64,000 nucleotides of DNA from Frigoribacterium sp. PvP032 (GTDB lineage: Bacteria > Actinomycetota > Actinomycetes > Actinomycetales > Microbacteriaceae), in NCBI RefSeq assembly GCF_017833035.1, contig NZ_JAFIBM010000001.1:372001-436000 (forward strand), read 5' to 3'. This document shows positions 61,775 through 64,000 of this stretch, piece by piece. Position numbers and translations under genes: made by a program. Every line of letters begins with the position of its first letter. The stretch's first letter is position 1. The notes below the pieces were generated by a model that searched no databases, was not told the origin of the DNA, and saw only the letters and a list, made by a program, of their open reading frames with translations.

Positions 61775-64000
61775 TTACTGCGCGGCGACGGTGACGGTGA
61801 CGGTGCCGGTGGCGGGGGTGCCGCCGAGGGCGCCGGGGGTGTGGACGTACGCCAGCGGGTAGGTCTGGAACCCGAGGCCGCCGGTGGCGGTCCAGGTGCC
61901 GTCGGACTTCACCGTGGCGCGGGCGACGACGCGCTCGAAGCTGCCGCCGAGGTCGTTGATCAGCTCGACGGTGGCGCCGGCGGCGCCGGTGCCCGTGAAG
62001 GTGACCATGTTGTTCGGCGCCACGACGGTGGAGCCGTCGGCCGGGGTCTGGATCACGAACGGGTTGATGACGTCCGCGCTGGCGAGGACGGTGAGGGAGG
62101 TCTTGCCGGTGACGGGGGTGCCGCCGACGAGGGTGTAGCTGGTGCCAAGCTCGTACCACTGGTGCGAGAGGAAGCCGGTCGCCGACCAGTTGCCGTGGCC
62201 GTCGACGATCGTGTTGATCACCTGTCGGCCGGTGCCGGCGGTGAAGATCACCCGGGCGCCGGTGGTGCCGGTGCCGCTGAACGTGACGCGGTTGTCGGGG
62301 GCGACGACCGTGCTGCCGTCGACGGGAGCGGTCAGCGTGTACGGCTGCACGATGCCGGCGGTGGGGTTCACCGTGATGGTGAGGGGGTGGTCGGTGCCGA
62401 CGCCGGCGTGGGTGACGGTGGCTCGCAGGTTCTGCACCCCGAAGCCGACGCTGCCGATGCCGGACCAGTTGCCGGCGCCGTCGATGGTGGTGCTGGCGAC
62501 GACTCGGCCGTTGTAGGTGTTGACGATCGAGACCGTGTCGCCGGTGGTGCCGGTGCCCGTGAAGGTGACCTGGTTCGTCGGGGCGATGACGGTGGCCCCG
62601 TTCACGGGTGCGGTCAGCGCGAACGGCTGGTCGACGCCGGCGGAGGCGTTCACCGTGATGGTGAGGGGGTGGTCGGTGCCGACGCCGGCGTGGGTGACGG
62701 TGGCCTTGAGGTTCTGCACGCCGAAGCCGATCATGCCGGTGCCGGACCAGTTGCCCTCGTCGTCGATCGTGGCGGTGGCCACGACGCGGCCGTTGTAGGT
62801 GTTGACGACGTCCACGGTGTCGCCGGTGGTGCCGGTGCCGGTGAAGGCGACCTGGTTCGTCGGGGCGACGACGGTGTCACCGTCCTGGGGTGCGGTCAGC
62901 GCGAAGGGCTGGTCGACGCCGTCGCCCTCCGGGTTCAGGGTGACCGAGGAGGTGGTGACGTTGTTGCCCTTGCCGGCCTGGGTGGCCTCGAGGACGTGCT
63001 TGCGGTCGTCGACGGCGGTCGTGCTGAGGTTCCAGCTGCCGTTGGCGAGCACGGTCGCGTTGCCGATGACGGTCGTGCGTCCCTGCTCGCGGACGGTGAC
63101 CTGGGCTCCGGCCTCGCCGGTGCCGCGCATGGCGACGGGGCCGCCGTCGTGGGCCATGTCGTCGACGGGTGCGGTGATCGACACTGCGGCGCCGTAGGCG
63201 ACGGTCTGACTGATCTCGCCGTTGGCCTCGCCGTCGATCTCCTGGTGGATCGTGACGGGGTAGTCGCCGCCGGTGTTCGGGGCGGGGATCTCCACGCTCC
63301 AGGCGCCGTCGTCGTTGGTAGAGGCGGTGGTGCGGGCGATCTCGGTGCCCTCGGCGTCGCGGATCACGACGACGGCGCCGGGGTGAGCGGTGCCCGAGGT
63401 GATGGCGTTCTGCGCGCGGTCGGCGGGGAACGACGTCGTGGCGATGACTGGGGCGACGTCAATCGTGGCGTCGACGCTGAAGTCAGCGGTCTTGACGCCG
63501 TCTTCCCACTGCTCCAAAGTAATCGTGTTCGTGCCGAGGTTGAGACCGCTCACGCTGGCCGACCAGGTTCCGGTCTCACTGGGGACGACCTGCTGGTCGC
63601 CGTTGACGATCACGGTCGAGCCTGGAGCGGCTCTGCCCGAGAGATGGGCGACGCGTCCGGCCGCGTCAATGGAATCGACCTGGCCGCGGAGGGATACGCG
63701 CAGTGCCTCGAATCGAAGAGCCGAGTTGAGACTGGAAGTCATAGTGAAGTAATTCCAGTCCACAACGAAGGCGGGAGCGGCTACCATGCGGCCGGTCATC
63801 TCGGAAACGACCCGCCCCTCGCCGTCCGTGCTGAACAGGGTTGCCTCTGTGCCACATTCCGTACTGAGGGGTACCAGGACGCCACCATTACCATAGTTAG
63901 GCATAACCGAGAGGCAGCCTGCGCGCGGGCCGTTCACCATCTTCATGGTGAAGTGGGCGCCCTCGTCCTCGATCTCGAAACTTGCAGCCTGGGCTTCTGC
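61775..64000 (-). CDS. Ig-repeat surface protein, partial (5' end outside window)
   Basis: At least 741 residues of a large extracellular protein; the frame is open through the right edge of the window, so the true start and signal lie beyond. The visible N-terminal part (to about 150 residues) is not repetitive and has two cysteines (RAGC, STECGTE). Then follow about eight bacterial Ig-like modules; three consecutive ones share TAPxxGxTVVAPTNQVTFTGTG and VTHAGVGTDHPLTITV, and two are almost identical at DNA level. No sortase motif or anchor is present at the C terminus, which ends in TVTVTVAAQ, so it is probably released or held non-covalently. It may be an adhesin. Confidence 0.88.
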   Translation of the reverse strand, partial: AEAQAASFEIEDEGAHFTMKMVNGPRAGCLSVMPNYGNGGVLVPLSTECGTEATLFSTDGEGRVVSEMTGRMVAAPAFVVDWNYFTMTSSLNSALRFEALRVSLRGQVDSIDAAGRVAHLSGRAAPGSTVIVNGDQQVVPSETGTWSASVSGLNLGTNTITLEQWEDGVKTADFSVDATIDVAPVIATTSFPADRAQNAITSGTAHPGAVVVIRDAEGTEIARTTASTNDDGAWSVEIPAPNTGGDYPVTIHQEIDGEANGEISQTVAYGAAVSITAPVDDMAHDGGPVAMRGTGEAGAQVTVREQGRTTVIGNATVLANGSWNLSTTAVDDRKHVLEATQAGKGNNVTTSSVTLNPEGDGVDQPFALTAPQDGDTVVAPTNQVAFTGTGTTGDTVDVVNTYNGRVVATATIDDEGNWSGTGMIGFGVQNLKATVTHAGVGTDHPLTITVNASAGVDQPFALTAPVNGATVIAPTNQVTFTGTGTTGDTVSIVNTYNGRVVASTTIDGAGNWSGIGSVGFGVQNLRATVTHAGVGTDHPLTITVNPTAGIVQPYTLTAPVDGSTVVAPDNRVTFSGTGTTGARVIFTAGTGRQVINTIVDGHGNWSATGFLSHQWYELGTSYTLVGGTPVTGKTSLTVLASADVINPFVIQTPADGSTVVAPNNMVTFTGTGAAGATVELINDLGGSFERVVARATVKSDGTWTATGGLGFQTYPLAYVHTPGALGGTPATGTVTVTVAAQ
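62357..62920 (-). repeat. Two near-identical 282-bp coding repeats
   Basis: Units 62639-62920 and 62357-62638 each encode a 94-residue Ig-like module starting GVDQPFALTAP and differ at few positions. A third, more diverged unit follows at about 62075-62356. The similarity suggests recent duplication or gene conversion and possible copy-number variation. Confidence 0.88.

Overview
The window is high-GC chromosomal DNA (about 70 percent G+C) with GTG starts, many 4-base ATGA/GTGA stop-start overlaps and typical actinobacterial gene sets: a dnaK-grpE-dnaJ-hspR operon with HAIR boxes, Zur/ZnuABC, cysteine-free ribosomal protein paralogues, C50-carotenoid genes and an Eis-type acetyltransferase. 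The C50 set (crtE-B-I-Ye-Yf-Eb), a CopD/CtaG fusion and a small YbjN/CpaE-like protein point to a pigmented member of Micrococcales, most likely Microbacteriaceae. No phage, insertion sequence, tRNA, rRNA or CRISPR array was seen.

Layout. 0.4-1.9 kb: phosphate transporter and a small membrane protein. 1.9-7.3 kb: regulator/enzyme pairs (GlxA-type regulator/HD protein; flavin monooxygenase; XRE regulator/SDR). 7.5-9.5 kb: CopD-CtaG fusion. 9.8-14.4 kb: HU, then a zinc-linked block (rpsN, rpmG, rpmB, zur, znuB, znuC, znuA) with a clear Zur/Fur-type box before znuA. 14.4-19.3 kb: branched-chain 2-oxoacid dehydrogenase E1/E2 genes and an aminotransferase. 19.3-21.6 kb: holin-like protein, low-molecular-weight phosphatase and purB, translationally coupled. 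22-24.3 kb: membrane proteins and a fatty acid desaturase. 24.4-31 kb: idi and the divergent C50 carotenoid operon, then a MarR gene. 31-35 kb: GT87-like protein, the YtxH/holin/DUF3618 trio and a YihY protein. 35-40.5 kb: PEP mutase-like enzyme, DUF4190 protein, nitroreductase, acetyl-CoA synthetase. 40.8-43.5 kb: a secreted subtilase with an LAYTG wall-sorting signal. 43.7-51.9 kb: LacI regulator, peptide/oligosaccharide-type ABC importer and GH1 beta-glucosidase, with a LacI-type operator. 51.9-55 kb: Eis-like acetyltransferase and a UMF1-type MFS protein. 55-59.4 kb: dnaK operon. 59.5-64 kb: methyltransferase, small proteins, a DUF3060 lipoprotein and a large Ig-repeat surface protein that runs off the right end.

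The most unusual content is between genes. Many intergenic gaps carry a long, locus-specific inverted repeat. Six of them share one architecture: two direct copies of a short unit 19-20 bp apart, followed by two inverted copies with the same spacing, although the unit sequence differs at each site. Other gaps carry members of dispersed families: AAATGCC elements (four copies, 82-85 bp), GTGCAC-centred TCCTGA elements, and CGAGTGGTCAGGA hairpins. Separately, the 9-mer AGGAGGCGC occurs about 40 times on the two strands, far above chance, inside and outside genes. A third pattern is a TAnnnT hexamer placed 6-7 bp before the start codon of about a dozen genes, implying widespread leaderless transcripts.
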